From an uncultured Lachnospiraceae bacterium (GTDB lineage: Bacteria; Bacillota; Clostridia; Lachnospirales; Lachnospiraceae): 64,000 bases of DNA. Positions 40,037 to 49,720 of the stretch are shown piece by piece. Made by a program: the position numbers and the translations under genes. The stretch is from NCBI GenBank assembly GCA_910577105.1, contig CAJTMB010000004.1, positions 78,035 to 142,034 of the forward strand. Reading direction: 5' to 3'. Within the stretch, counting starts at the first letter, position 1; each line of letters opens with the position of its first letter. The notes under the pieces are model-generated. The model made no database searches, was not told the origin of the DNA, and was given only the letters and a program-made list of their open reading frames with translations.

Positions 40037-42760
40037 GTGGACAAATACGAATATAAAATCAGGTCAGAAGAAATAAAGTCATTAATTGCAAGAGGGGAAT
40101 ATGTAGAGGCCGCTACTATTGCAGATACAATAGACTGGCGCCGCGTGAAAAGTGTTATGATGCTGTGTACCATCAGTGATTTATATAAAATAAACCGTCG
40201 TTTTGAAGATGCGAGGGATATGCTGTTATTGGCATATGACAGGCATCCGGGAGGACGGTCTATTGTATATTCCCTATGTGAACTTTCCATTAAAATGGGT
40301 GAGTTTGTGCAGGCGGTGGAATATTACAAAGAGTTTGTGCAGGTAGCGCCACGGGACAGCGGACGTTATGTTCTGCAATATAAATTGTATGAGGCGCAGG
40401 ACGTCAGCATAGAAGAGCGAATAGAAGTACTGGAGGAACTTAAGTCAAAAGATTACAGTGAGAAGTGGGCATATGAACTGGCATATCTGTATCATAGGAT
40501 AGGACTTGCCACGAAATGTGTGGAAGAGTGTGATGAGCTGATAGTCTGGTTCGGTGAGGGCAAATATGTTTTAAAAGCCATGGAACTTAAAATGCTGCAC
40601 GAGCCTTTAAATTACGACCAACAGGTAAAATATAATGAGGCAAAAGGCATTAGCATGCCTGTTATGGAGGAGACGGAGCAGTATTCCGAAACAGAACAGT
40701 TTATGCAGGATTTGGCTGATGCACCTACAAAGGAGATTCCGCAAAAAGAACTGGATATCCAAGTGAAACTTATGAATGTGGGGCAGTATGACACTATTAA
40801 TATGCAAAAGGAACTGGCCCAGAATATGAAAGAACTCTGGGAAGGGCCTGCCGTTGAAAAAACATCATTTGGAAAGCAGGATGTTTCCTTTGAGGATGAA
40901 CCTTTTGCAGAGAATCAAAGCGCAGATAATGAAGGAAATGAAGAGGAAGAAACCCAGAATATGGACCCTGTCATGCAGGCTATTATGGCGCCTCTTTTAA
41001 ACTCGGATACCGGAATTATAGACCTTCCGGATGAAGAAAGCGAAGAAGAACCGGTGGAACCGGAAGAAACAAAAGTGGAGGAAGTTTTCTTTGGCGAGAC
41101 CGGAGAGCTCGACACTACTGCCAGTCGGATTCTGCAAGAAATGAAACAAGAGTCACTTGCGTCGGAACGAAAAGAAACAGAGGAAAAAGAAGAGAAATCC
41201 GTACCTGCAGAATCGCAAAAGGGAATGATAGAAAAGCGGTTGGACGAGAAGCCTTCCGGTTTTGAAAAAATTCTCGGCATGGAATATGACGGTCAGATAA
41301 GTATGATTATGCCTGATTCGGAACAGGTAGAAAAGCAGATAACCGGTCAAATTCGACTGGAAGATGTTTTGGTAGAATGGGAGAAAATGAAAAAGGACAG
41401 CGAGCAAAAACGCATGGAAGCGGTGCGCAAGCGTGTCATGCAGCAGACAGGAGCTATGTTTACCGAATTTGAGGCAGCAACAAGGGATGGTCTTTTGGAA
41501 CAGCTGGAGAAAGGGAGCATTTCTTCAGAGGTCAGTGATTCGGAGGGTGTTGAAGAATTAGAAGAAATAGAAGAAATAGAACAGAACAGTGACGAAGGCT
41601 GCGAAGAAATGGTTGAAATAGCGGAAGAGTTTGAGGAATCGGATGAAACCGAAGAGAATTTTGAGGAGGCAGACGAAACCGAAGAGGACTTTGAGGAAAC
41701 CGGCGAAACCGAAGAGGACTTTGAGGAAACTGACGAAACCGAAGAGGACTTTGAGGAAACTGACGAAACCGAAGAGGGCTTTGAGGGAACTGACGAAACC
41801 GAAGAAGGCTTTGAGGGAACTGACGAAACCGAAGAAGGTTTTGAAGAAACTGAGGAAACCGACGAAACCGAAGAGGACTTTGAGGAAACCGATGAAATAA
41901 GTGAAGAATCTGATGAAATTGAGGAGGAAAAAGAAGAACCCGGTAATTTAGAAAAAGACACCAAAAAAGAATCAAAAAAAGGCACAAGTGATGTCGTTGA
42001 GAAAAAGGCAAAAGTACGTCCGCTTTCTCAGGAAGAAAGACAACTTTTTGGTGCATATATACAGAGTAAAAATACAAAGGAACAGATTGTATATGCCATC
42101 GATAATATTAGTCTGGCAGCTTACACCGGCAATGTAATTATTACGGGCGAAGAGGGCATGGATACCATGACCCTTGCAAGAAATCTGATTAAGGAAGTAC
42201 AGCAGACCGACAGTAATTTTTCCGGTAAGATAGCAAAAATCTCCGCGGATTCCCTGAACAGGAAAGGGGTGGAGCAGCCGTTCTCCAAACTGATAAACGG
42301 GGCTTTGATTATTCAAAAGGCAGCTGGTCTGAAAAAGAGTACCATAGAAAAAATGTTAAAGGCGTTGGAGCAGGAGCACAGTGGACTTATTGTGATTCTG
42401 GAAGACTTGAGAAAGCCGATGAACAAGTTTCTGAATGAGAACCCATCGCTCCCCCGTTTTTTTAACATCAGGATAGACATTGAAGCGCTTGATAATGATA
42501 CACTGGTTGCTTTTGGTAAAAAGTACGCCAAAGACCGGGAATACAGCATAGATGAGTTGGGCGTACTTGCCCTGCATACGCGTATTGCAGAAAGACAGAC
42601 AAGCGACCATGCGGTGACTATGTCGGAAGTGAAAGAAATTCTGGATGAAGCCATCAGGCATGCCAACAAAAAAACCATGGGACATTTCTTTGACATTCTG
42701 GTTGCGAAACGGTATGATGAAGAAGATATGATTATTTTGAGGGAAAAAGATTTTATTTAG
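40037..42760 (+). CDS. TPR protein with acidic tandem repeats and a degenerate AAA-like domain
   Basis: The start is GTG after AGGAGAGG. The 907-residue protein has an N-terminal TPR-like helical region (about 1-200), a long acidic low-complexity middle (about 290-660) containing eight DETEEDFEET-type units, and a C-terminal domain of about 240 residues. That domain resembles an AAA ATPase of the CbxX/CfxQ kind but with a degraded Walker A (ITGEEGMDTMTLARNL lacks the lysine). It also has GLIVILEDLRKPMNKFL in the place of Walker B. It probably does not hydrolyse ATP and may act as a scaffold. No signal peptide or membrane helix is present. It precedes glgB by 14 bp. Confidence 0.65.
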   Translation: MDKYEYKIRSEEIKSLIARGEYVEAATIADTIDWRRVKSVMMLCTISDLYKINRRFEDARDMLLLAYDRHPGGRSIVYSLCELSIKMGEFVQAVEYYKEFVQVAPRDSGRYVLQYKLYEAQDVSIEERIEVLEELKSKDYSEKWAYELAYLYHRIGLATKCVEECDELIVWFGEGKYVLKAMELKMLHEPLNYDQQVKYNEAKGISMPVMEETEQYSETEQFMQDLADAPTKEIPQKELDIQVKLMNVGQYDTINMQKELAQNMKELWEGPAVEKTSFGKQDVSFEDEPFAENQSADNEGNEEEETQNMDPVMQAIMAPLLNSDTGIIDLPDEESEEEPVEPEETKVEEVFFGETGELDTTASRILQEMKQESLASERKETEEKEEKSVPAESQKGMIEKRLDEKPSGFEKILGMEYDGQISMIMPDSEQVEKQITGQIRLEDVLVEWEKMKKDSEQKRMEAVRKRVMQQTGAMFTEFEAATRDGLLEQLEKGSISSEVSDSEGVEELEEIEEIEQNSDEGCEEMVEIAEEFEESDETEENFEEADETEEDFEETGETEEDFEETDETEEDFEETDETEEGFEGTDETEEGFEGTDETEEGFEETEETDETEEDFEETDEISEESDEIEEEKEEPGNLEKDTKKESKKGTSDVVEKKAKVRPLSQEERQLFGAYIQSKNTKEQIVYAIDNISLAAYTGNVIITGEEGMDTMTLARNLIKEVQQTDSNFSGKIAKISADSLNRKGVEQPFSKLINGALIIQKAAGLKKSTIEKMLKALEQEHSGLIVILEDLRKPMNKFLNENPSLPRFFNIRIDIEALDNDTLVAFGKKYAKDREYSIDELGVLALHTRIAERQTSDHAVTMSEVKEILDEAIRHANKKTMGHFFDILVAKRYDEEDMIILREKDFI
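41642..41895 (+). repeat. tandem 30-bp acidic coding repeats
   Basis: About eight in-frame 30-bp units based on GACGAAACCGAAGAGG encode DETEEDFEET with small changes. One unit has a 9-bp insertion. The repeats are contiguous with no spacers, so this is a coding minisatellite and not a CRISPR array. Confidence 0.9.
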
Positions 42761-42774
42761 TGTGGAGGAGTATT

Positions 42775-44700
42775 ATGGAAAAGAGCAGTCAGACAGCCGC
42801 AAAAAGGAAAACCGTAGTGATTTCCGAAGCGGACCAATACTTATTTGCACAGGGAACGCATTATGATATTTATAAAAAGCTGGGAGCGCACTTATCTGAG
42901 GAAGACGGTGTCGAGGGTGTTTTCTTTGCGGTTTGGGCGCCAAATGCGGCAGCAGTGCATGTTATCGGGGAATTTAACGGATGGGATGAAAACAGCCATT
43001 CCATGAATAAGCTGGGACCGGGAGGCATTTATTCTCTTTTTGTTCCCGGCGTGGAAGAAAACTGTATGTATAAGTTTTTGATTACGACCCATACCGGACA
43101 GAAACTTTATAAAGCTGACCCCTTTGCAAATTATGCGGAAATGCGTCCCGGAACGGCCTCCAAGGTAGCCGATTTAAATGGATTTGTATGGGAGGATGAA
43201 AAATGGCTTGCAAAAAGAGATAAAGCGGATATACAGAAGGAGCCGATTGCCATATATGAATGCCATATCGGTTCATGGATGAAACATCCGGATGGCACGC
43301 CGGACGGATTTTATAATTACAGACAGTTTGCCGACAGACTGGTTGCATATTTAAAAGAAATGAAATATACACATGTGGAGTTGATGGGAATTGCGGAACA
43401 TCCTTTTGACGGTTCGTGGGGTTATCAGGTAACAGGTTACTATGCACCCACTGCACGGTACGGCACGCCAAAGGATTTTATGTACCTGGTGAACCGCCTG
43501 CATAAAATCAATGTCGGCGTGATTCTGGACTGGGTGCCTGCCCATTTTGCCACGGACGCCCATGGGCTTGGATGCTTTGACGGACAATGTATTTTTGAAC
43601 ATCCGGACCCAAGGCTGGGAGAGCATCCGGAGTGGGGAACGAAGATATTCAATTATGGGAAGACGGAAGTGAAGAACTTCCTGATAGCAAACGTATTGTT
43701 CTGGCTCAGAGAATTTCATGTTGACGGTATCAGGGTGGATGCGGTCGCTTCCATGCTGTATCTGGATTATGGAAAAAAGGACGGGCAGTGGTGTCCCAAC
43801 AAGTTTGGAGGAAATAAGAATCTGGAAGCCATTGAGTTCTTTAAGCATATGAACTCTGTGGTTAGGGGAACCTACCCGGGATTTCTGACTATTGCCGAAG
43901 AGTCCACCGCATGGCCGCAGGTGACTAGCAGTATCGGGTCGGACGGACTTGGTTTTACTTTCAAGTGGAATATGGGATGGATGCATGATTTTTGTGAATA
44001 TATGAAGCTTGACCCTTATTTCAGAAAAGACAATCACTATGCCATGACGTTTGCCATGAGTTACAACGAAAGTGAAAATTACATACTGCCTCTTTCCCAT
44101 GATGAAGTCGTACATCTGAAATGTTCCATGGTTAACAAAATGCCCGGTTATCACACCGATAAGTATGCCAATCTGAGAGTGGGGTATACATATATGTTTG
44201 GCCATGCAGGCAAAAAATTGCTGTTTATGGGACAGGATTTCGGACAGGAAAGGGAATGGAGCGAGGCAAGGGAACTGGACTGGTTTCTGTTGGAAGAGCC
44301 GTTAAACAGCGGATTAAAGGCGTATGTCGGTGAATTGCTTGCCTTATATAGGAAATATCCCTGTCTGTATACTTTTGATAACAGTTGGAAGGGATTTGAG
44401 TGGCTGAATGCGGATGATGCAGAGAGAAGTACTTATAGTTTTTACAGAAAGTCTGCAACAGGAAGAAATAATCTGCTCTTTGTGCTGAACATGACGCCCA
44501 TGTTGTGGGAAAATTATAAGGTAGGAGTGCCTGCCAAAAGAAAGTATAAGCTTGTACTAAACAGTGATGACAAATGTTTCGGAGGGAATGGATGTACCAT
44601 ACCGGCAGTGCTGGAGGCAAAGAAGAGCCCGGCAAATTACAAGGATTATTCCATTACCTTTGATTTGGCGCCTTATATGGCAGCGGTATTTGTTTTTTAG
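42775..44700 (+). CDS. glgB: 1,4-alpha-glucan branching enzyme
   Basis: The enzyme makes the alpha-1,6 branches of glycogen. The ATG at 42775 follows TGTGGAGGAG. The 641-residue protein has an N-terminal CBM48 domain (VFFAVWAPNAAAVHVIGEFNGW) and a GH13 barrel with DWVPAHFA, GIRVDAVASMLYLDYG (catalytic nucleophile Asp), TIAEEST (acid/base Glu) and LPLSHDEVVH. A C-terminal beta domain follows. Other glycogen genes are absent from the window, so it is separated from the usual glg cluster. It appears to be cotranscribed with the TPR/acidic-repeat protein gene. Confidence 0.96.
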   Translation: MEKSSQTAAKRKTVVISEADQYLFAQGTHYDIYKKLGAHLSEEDGVEGVFFAVWAPNAAAVHVIGEFNGWDENSHSMNKLGPGGIYSLFVPGVEENCMYKFLITTHTGQKLYKADPFANYAEMRPGTASKVADLNGFVWEDEKWLAKRDKADIQKEPIAIYECHIGSWMKHPDGTPDGFYNYRQFADRLVAYLKEMKYTHVELMGIAEHPFDGSWGYQVTGYYAPTARYGTPKDFMYLVNRLHKINVGVILDWVPAHFATDAHGLGCFDGQCIFEHPDPRLGEHPEWGTKIFNYGKTEVKNFLIANVLFWLREFHVDGIRVDAVASMLYLDYGKKDGQWCPNKFGGNKNLEAIEFFKHMNSVVRGTYPGFLTIAEESTAWPQVTSSIGSDGLGFTFKWNMGWMHDFCEYMKLDPYFRKDNHYAMTFAMSYNESENYILPLSHDEVVHLKCSMVNKMPGYHTDKYANLRVGYTYMFGHAGKKLLFMGQDFGQEREWSEARELDWFLLEEPLNSGLKAYVGELLALYRKYPCLYTFDNSWKGFEWLNADDAERSTYSFYRKSATGRNNLLFVLNMTPMLWENYKVGVPAKRKYKLVLNSDDKCFGGNGCTIPAVLEAKKSPANYKDYSITFDLAPYMAAVFVF

Positions 44701-44732
44701 AGGGTTAAGAAAAAGAGAATCCATGACGAAAT

Positions 44733-44764
44733 AAAAGGTGAGCGTAAGGATACGTTCACCTTTT
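44733..44764 (+). terminator. hairpin terminator after glgB
   Basis: AAAAGGTGAGCGTA pairs with TACGTTCACCTTTT with one wobble and a 4-nt loop. The T-run is only four long, so termination may be partial. Confidence 0.65.
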
Positions 44765-44809
44765 CGTGTGAAAGAAGTTCACATGCTGCATAGAGAGGAA
44801 TGGAAAGAC

Positions 44810-47638
44810 ATGCATATATCTAATATCCCATCTTCAAATGTAGACAGGGTTACAACCGAATATCGCGCCGCAGCAACCGATGTAAAGAAGTCGGAGAGCG
44901 GTTACGCATTGGACATTTCTGGAGTAGTTACGGATAACGCTGCGTATGGTCTTTTTGAAGACCGGGGCGTCCATGGAAGGACGGCAGAGGAAGTGATGCA
45001 GGCGGCAGGGAGTATGGATGTTTCCCTGTTTCGTGACTATATGACAGTGATGTCCAATTCTATGTCCGATGAGGATTTTGCCAGATTGATGAAAGATGGC
45101 TGCAATCCGACGGATATAGATATAGAAACGGCAGTAACCATTGTTGATACCATAAAGGCACAGCTTATAAAGGCTGGTGTGGATATTGTGGGTTATACCG
45201 ACAGTATTGACAAGGATGTCCTTGTGCAGATTACCGGAAGCGAGACGATGGCAGACAGCCTGTTAAGCGCCTTTTCCAAAGAGGATATCCCGGTTACGCA
45301 GGAGAATGTCTCGCAGGCAGTGGAAGCCTATAACAGGGGACAGGAACTTGCCGAACTTCCTGAGGGTGCCGTCAAATATATGGTAACCAACGGAATGGAG
45401 CCGGAAATTGACAATCTGTATCTGGCAGAACATGCCGGTGCCAGGGATGCCGGACGGCAGGGAAGAGGTTATTTCAGAGAAGAACTCCCCGGCTATTATG
45501 GACAAAAAGCATCGGATGCAGATATGGCAAAGCTGCAGGACCAAATAGGAAAAGTAATTGAAAAAGCCGGATTTCCGATTACGGATGAAACCATGCAGGA
45601 TGGTATGTGGCTGGTGGAAAAAGGGATTCCCCTTACGGAGAAAAGCTTTCGTCTGATGGAGGAAATAAAAGAGGTAACATTACCGGTATCAGGAGAAAAA
45701 CTGTTGGAGTCCATAGCCGGAGCGTTGGCAGAGGGAAGAAAAGCAGGAGAAGCAAACCTTGCCGATGGCAGAAGCGTTTACCGAAAGGCTGTTGACTGTT
45801 TTGAAGATTATGAAAGAAAATACAGCGCGGTTTTGGCAGCGGAACCCTTGCCCGAAAACATAAGGGCGAGACGGCAGTTAGAAGAAATTCGCCTTCACAT
45901 GACTGTGGAAGCCAATGTGAAACTGCTTAAAAGCGGATTTTCCATAGACACGGCTCCAATGGAAGAAATGATAAATGCCCTGAAAGAACTGGAAAGCAAA
46001 CAGGCCGAGGCAGGGACTATGGCTGTTAACCCTGCTGACCTTTACAGGGAAACCGTGCAAAAGACGAGGGAATTGCCTTATCTGCCCGCAAACACACTGG
46101 GCCGGCTTTTATCTCTGGGCCAGATACTTACCGTGGACGCCATATATGAAACAGGGCAGGCGCTTCGGGACGCTTACAGGCAGGCCGGGGAAGCGTATGA
46201 AACCATGATGACCGCACCGCGGGCCGACATGGGTGACAATATCAAAAAAGCGTTCCGCAATGTGGACGCCTTATTGGAAAACATGGGTCTGGAACTTACG
46301 GAAGAAAACCGCAAGGCGGTCAGAAGCTTAAGCTACAACCACATGGAGCTTACGGAAGAGAATCTTCTGGCAGTAAAAGAAGCGGAAAAAACAGTGGCAT
46401 CCGTTGTTAAGAAGATGACGCCTCCGGCAGTACTTGACATGATTCGCGAAGGAATCAATCCGCTAAAGACCTCCATGGAAGAACTTTCGGAGTATTTGTC
46501 GAATAGGGATGATTTTTCGGAAGAGAGTGAAAAATACAGCCGCTTCCTTTATCATCTGGAGCAGAATAAAGAGATTTCGGAAGAGGAAAAAGAGTCGTTT
46601 ATAGGGATTTACAGGCTGTTAAAGCAGATTGAAAAGTCCGATGGCGCCGTTATAGGCAGTCTGATAAACAGTCAGGCAGAGATTACCTTCAACAATTTGC
46701 TTTCTGCCGTAAGGAGCGGGAAAGTAAAAGGCGTGAACATTACGATGGATGAAAATTACGGAAGCCTGAAAGAAGCAGTGGAGAGAGGAATTTCCATCGA
46801 CGCGCAGATAGAAACTGCATATAATCAAACGCTTTTGGAGGAAGTCAGAAAGATTAATGAAGTGGGTGATGAAGCAGTCCGTATTCTTCAGAAACTGGAG
46901 CAGCCGGTTACAATTGATAATTTGTTTGCGGCAGATGCCATGAGGAAGAAAGACGCCCAGCCTTTTAAGCGGCTTGCAGAAGCAGGAGAAAAGGCGGCAG
47001 AAGGAAAAGTGCTGAATAAAGAGAGCCTTACCGATATTCTGGAGGACACCGGATTTGTGGAAGAGAATGATTCCGTATATACCGATAAGGAAAGTTTCCA
47101 GAATGCATACACAGAGTTGATGGAGCGCAGCGAGAGCATGGCAAAGGCATTGACGTTTGAAGCCGGAACGGAGAGTCTGGATGTAAGGGCCTTACAACTT
47201 GTCTGCAAACAACTCCACCTGCAGAAGATGCAGGCTGTAAAAGAACAGGAGTATGAACTGCCCCAGATAATTGACGGGGACCTCACAGCCATACATCTGA
47301 AACTGGTTCATTCCGGTGAAGACAGCGGCAAGGTCTTTGTAGGTGTGGATACGGTCGGATATGGATATTTATCCGGAGAGTTCTTTATGGAAAACGGAAA
47401 TGTTTCCGGATATTTTACAGGCAGCGGCAGTGATGTAACGGAGTTAATGCACCGGACCGTGGATGTATTTTCCTCCCGTTTACGGGAATCAGGATTACAA
47501 CCCGGTAATTTGCAGGTGATTGACGGAAAGCCGGTTAACGCCGCAGAAGGCAGCAGCAAACCGGAAACAGAAACAAGAGAATTATATCATGTAGCAGGCA
47601 TGGTAATCGGGGCTATAAAACAAGCCTTATCAGTTTAA
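44810..47638 (+). CDS. DUF6240-like flagellar-context protein with FliK-like C-terminus
   Basis: The start at 44810 follows AGAGGAATGG. An upstream ATG at 44783 lacks a good site. The 942-residue protein is mainly helical and repeats a motif of the form hydrophobic-x-hydrophobic-T-x-E-N-hydrophobic several times (PVTQENVSQAV, PITDETMQDGM, PLTEKSFRLM, ELTEENRKAV, ELTEENLLAV, PVTIDNLFAA). The last 110 residues (LTAIHLKLVHSGEDSGKVFV through SRLRESGLQPGNLQV) look like the C-terminal domain of flagellar hook-length control proteins. It lies just before flagellin. A role in hook or filament assembly is inferred. Confidence 0.6.
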   Translation: MHISNIPSSNVDRVTTEYRAAATDVKKSESGYALDISGVVTDNAAYGLFEDRGVHGRTAEEVMQAAGSMDVSLFRDYMTVMSNSMSDEDFARLMKDGCNPTDIDIETAVTIVDTIKAQLIKAGVDIVGYTDSIDKDVLVQITGSETMADSLLSAFSKEDIPVTQENVSQAVEAYNRGQELAELPEGAVKYMVTNGMEPEIDNLYLAEHAGARDAGRQGRGYFREELPGYYGQKASDADMAKLQDQIGKVIEKAGFPITDETMQDGMWLVEKGIPLTEKSFRLMEEIKEVTLPVSGEKLLESIAGALAEGRKAGEANLADGRSVYRKAVDCFEDYERKYSAVLAAEPLPENIRARRQLEEIRLHMTVEANVKLLKSGFSIDTAPMEEMINALKELESKQAEAGTMAVNPADLYRETVQKTRELPYLPANTLGRLLSLGQILTVDAIYETGQALRDAYRQAGEAYETMMTAPRADMGDNIKKAFRNVDALLENMGLELTEENRKAVRSLSYNHMELTEENLLAVKEAEKTVASVVKKMTPPAVLDMIREGINPLKTSMEELSEYLSNRDDFSEESEKYSRFLYHLEQNKEISEEEKESFIGIYRLLKQIEKSDGAVIGSLINSQAEITFNNLLSAVRSGKVKGVNITMDENYGSLKEAVERGISIDAQIETAYNQTLLEEVRKINEVGDEAVRILQKLEQPVTIDNLFAADAMRKKDAQPFKRLAEAGEKAAEGKVLNKESLTDILEDTGFVEENDSVYTDKESFQNAYTELMERSESMAKALTFEAGTESLDVRALQLVCKQLHLQKMQAVKEQEYELPQIIDGDLTAIHLKLVHSGEDSGKVFVGVDTVGYGYLSGEFFMENGNVSGYFTGSGSDVTELMHRTVDVFSSRLRESGLQPGNLQVIDGKPVNAAEGSSKPETETRELYHVAGMVIGAIKQALSV

Positions 47639-47678
47639 CCCATTGACAGTCGTTTGAGCGGCAGAATGAGAGGAAAAT

Positions 47679-48794
47679 ATGAAGATTAACTACAACGTAT
47701 CGGCAATGATATCAAACAATGCACTTGCAAACAATGATGATTTATTGTCAAAGTCTCTGGAAAGATTATCTTCCGGACTTAAAATAAACAAAGCAAAGGA
47801 TAATCCGGCCGGTCTTGCCATGGCAAAAAGAATGAATGCGCAGTTGGAAGGACTTTCCAAGGCAAACCAGAACGCCGGTGACGGTATTTCCGTAATTGAG
47901 ACGGTTGACGGCGCGTTATCCGAAGTCCACAGCATGTTGCAGCGTATCAATGAACTGACGGTAAAGGCCAAAACAGAAACCATGTCTGATGGTGACAGGG
48001 AATTGGTACAGGAAGAAATCAGTGAGCTTTGTGATGAAATTGAGAGGGTTTCTGATACCATAGAATTTAACAGCCAGAAACTTATGAACGGTGAGTTTGA
48101 CTTAAAAGCCTACACGGATGTGGAAGATGTGACGGTAAGTTACTATTCCGACGAGGTTGCATCAAAGGTGTATACCATTACTGACGCAGCCATAGGTTAT
48201 GATGCCCAGACAGGGGAAATCAACTCTTTTGTACCGACATTCGGGGCAAATTTTCCTGCCGGTGTCACTGTGAAGGAAATCAAGGACAATGAAGTGACTC
48301 TTGCGGGAAGCCTTGGGTTTGAAATGCGTCTGGATTTGAACGAGGTTGCAAAAAAAGGTGATACCAACATCGGCCCGTTAAACGTAGACGTAACCGGTAT
48401 CGGCGCGATGCGTCTGCAAATCGGTTCCAATGAAGGGCAGGTATTGGAAGTAAGAATACCTAAAATCAAATTAAAAAATATGGGCATTGAGGGAATCGAT
48501 GTTTCAACGGTAGACGGGGCAGCCGATGCCCTCTCCAGAATGGGTGATGCAATTGGATATGTTTCTTCTGTCCGCAGCCGTCTGGGTGCATATCAGAACA
48601 GACTGGAGTCTACAATCAGTACACTGGATATCACCAGTGAGAATATGACGGCGGCCTATTCCAGAATTATGGATGTGGATATGGCTGAGGAGATGACAAA
48701 GTATACCACATACCAGATTTTGACACAGGCAGGAACCTCCATGCTGGCACAGGCAAATGAGAGGCCGTCACAAGCCTTGCAGTTGTTACAGTAG
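47679..48794 (+). CDS. hag: flagellin
   Basis: The 371-residue filament protein has the conserved N-terminal D0/D1 helices (NVSAMISNNALANNDDLLSKSLERLSSGLKI region, 1-140) and the C-terminal D1/D0 helices ending in SMLAQANERPSQALQLLQ. The central region (about 145-285) is beta-rich and variable. The TLR5-recognition region of D1 (about residues 85-100) reads QRINELTVKA, a divergent form of the usual QRVRELAVQA. GAGAGGAAA precedes the ATG. FliS is encoded 38 bp downstream and would chaperone it. No sigma-28 promoter could be read with confidence. Confidence 0.96.
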   Translation: MKINYNVSAMISNNALANNDDLLSKSLERLSSGLKINKAKDNPAGLAMAKRMNAQLEGLSKANQNAGDGISVIETVDGALSEVHSMLQRINELTVKAKTETMSDGDRELVQEEISELCDEIERVSDTIEFNSQKLMNGEFDLKAYTDVEDVTVSYYSDEVASKVYTITDAAIGYDAQTGEINSFVPTFGANFPAGVTVKEIKDNEVTLAGSLGFEMRLDLNEVAKKGDTNIGPLNVDVTGIGAMRLQIGSNEGQVLEVRIPKIKLKNMGIEGIDVSTVDGAADALSRMGDAIGYVSSVRSRLGAYQNRLESTISTLDITSENMTAAYSRIMDVDMAEEMTKYTTYQILTQAGTSMLAQANERPSQALQLLQ

Positions 48795-48832
48795 CATCAG
48801 AAAACCGATAAAAAATAAAATTGGAGATTGAG

Positions 48833-49309
48833 ATGACGAAGGAATGTAAACAGCAGTTTACACTGCGTATCACACAGGCAAACAAGACGGAAATGATTGT
48901 GATTTTATATGAAATGCTCCTTGCTTATCTTGATGAAGCTAAAAACGCGCATGAACAATCAGAAGTTCAGGAGTACAGGGAAGCGCTTCGCAAAGTGAAA
49001 GGATGCCTTGACGAATTGCAGGCATCCCTCAATTTGGATTATGAATTGGCAGTCAGGTTGTTTTCCCTTTATATGTATTGCAATCGGGAACTTATCAAAG
49101 CGGACATTAGAAAAGAAACAGAACCCCTTTCCAATGTCCGCCGGGTAATAGAAAATCTTCTTTCAGCGTATCGGGAACTTGCAAAGCAGGATACTTCCGC
49201 GCCTGTCATGCAAAACTCCCAGACAGTATATGCCGGTCTGACTTACGGTAAAAACAGACTATCCGAAAACATGGCTGAACAAGGCACGAATCGGGGATTC
49301 CGGGCATAA
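48833..49309 (+). CDS. fliS: flagellar export chaperone FliS
   Basis: FliS binds the C-terminus of flagellin and keeps it unfolded until export. The 158-residue four-helix protein starts at the ATG behind TTGGAGATTG and contains the family segment KTEMIVILYEMLLAYLDEA, followed by the long helix with LNLDYELAVRLFSLYMYCNREL. It is a divergent member with an extra polar C-terminal tail of about 40 residues. The 3' end overlaps the convergent YaaL-like gene by 51 bp. Confidence 0.85.
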   Translation: MTKECKQQFTLRITQANKTEMIVILYEMLLAYLDEAKNAHEQSEVQEYREALRKVKGCLDELQASLNLDYELAVRLFSLYMYCNRELIKADIRKETEPLSNVRRVIENLLSAYRELAKQDTSAPVMQNSQTVYAGLTYGKNRLSENMAEQGTNRGFRA

Positions 49310-49552
49310 TTCCGGAACGGTCTGGCGCTCTTTTTCGGCAAGGTCTGTAAGATATTTATATCTTTTCAGGAGTGCATTGACCTCATATATATAGCAGTCA
49401 ATTAAATCAGGGTCGGTTGCGTTGTCAAAACCCGCGTATGCGTTTTCCAGTGCATAACGGGTTTTTGCTATGTTTTCCTGTAATGTGGGACAATTAAAAT
49501 CTTCTTCTATGGGTATGTTTTCTACCCGCTCCTGACGAAATAATACCTTCAT
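49259..49552 (-). CDS. YaaL-like DUF2508 protein
   Basis: The small 97-residue helical protein has the pattern CPTLQENIAKTRYALENAYAGFDNATDPDLIDCYIYEVNALLKRYKYLT. This resembles Bacillus YaaL (DUF2508), a gene usually found between recR and bofA. Here it is divergent from bofA and convergent with fliS. AAAGGAG precedes the ATG. The function is unknown. Confidence 0.8.
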   Translation of the reverse strand: MKVLFRQERVENIPIEEDFNCPTLQENIAKTRYALENAYAGFDNATDPDLIDCYIYEVNALLKRYKYLTDLAEKERQTVPELCPESPIRALFSHVFG

Positions 49553-49720
49553 AAAAGACTACACTCCTTTTATCACATTCATTTTATCTGATAGTAAAGT
49601 ATAGCCGGATTTGGCCGGAATATTCCTAATTTTACCTATTTTGGTAAAAATGCGCCAAAGAGTGCATAATTAAAAAAGTACGGGCATACATTAGAAAAAG
49701 ACCTTTTTGGACTTGAAAAT

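Noticed and set aside
41642..41895. Regular repeats that might suggest a CRISPR array
   Set aside because: Repeats are contiguous without unique spacers, in frame, and encode an acidic protein segment.
41347..41985. Long Ser-rich frame antisense to the acidic repeats
   Set aside because: It mirrors the Glu/Asp codons of the real gene and has no supporting start site.
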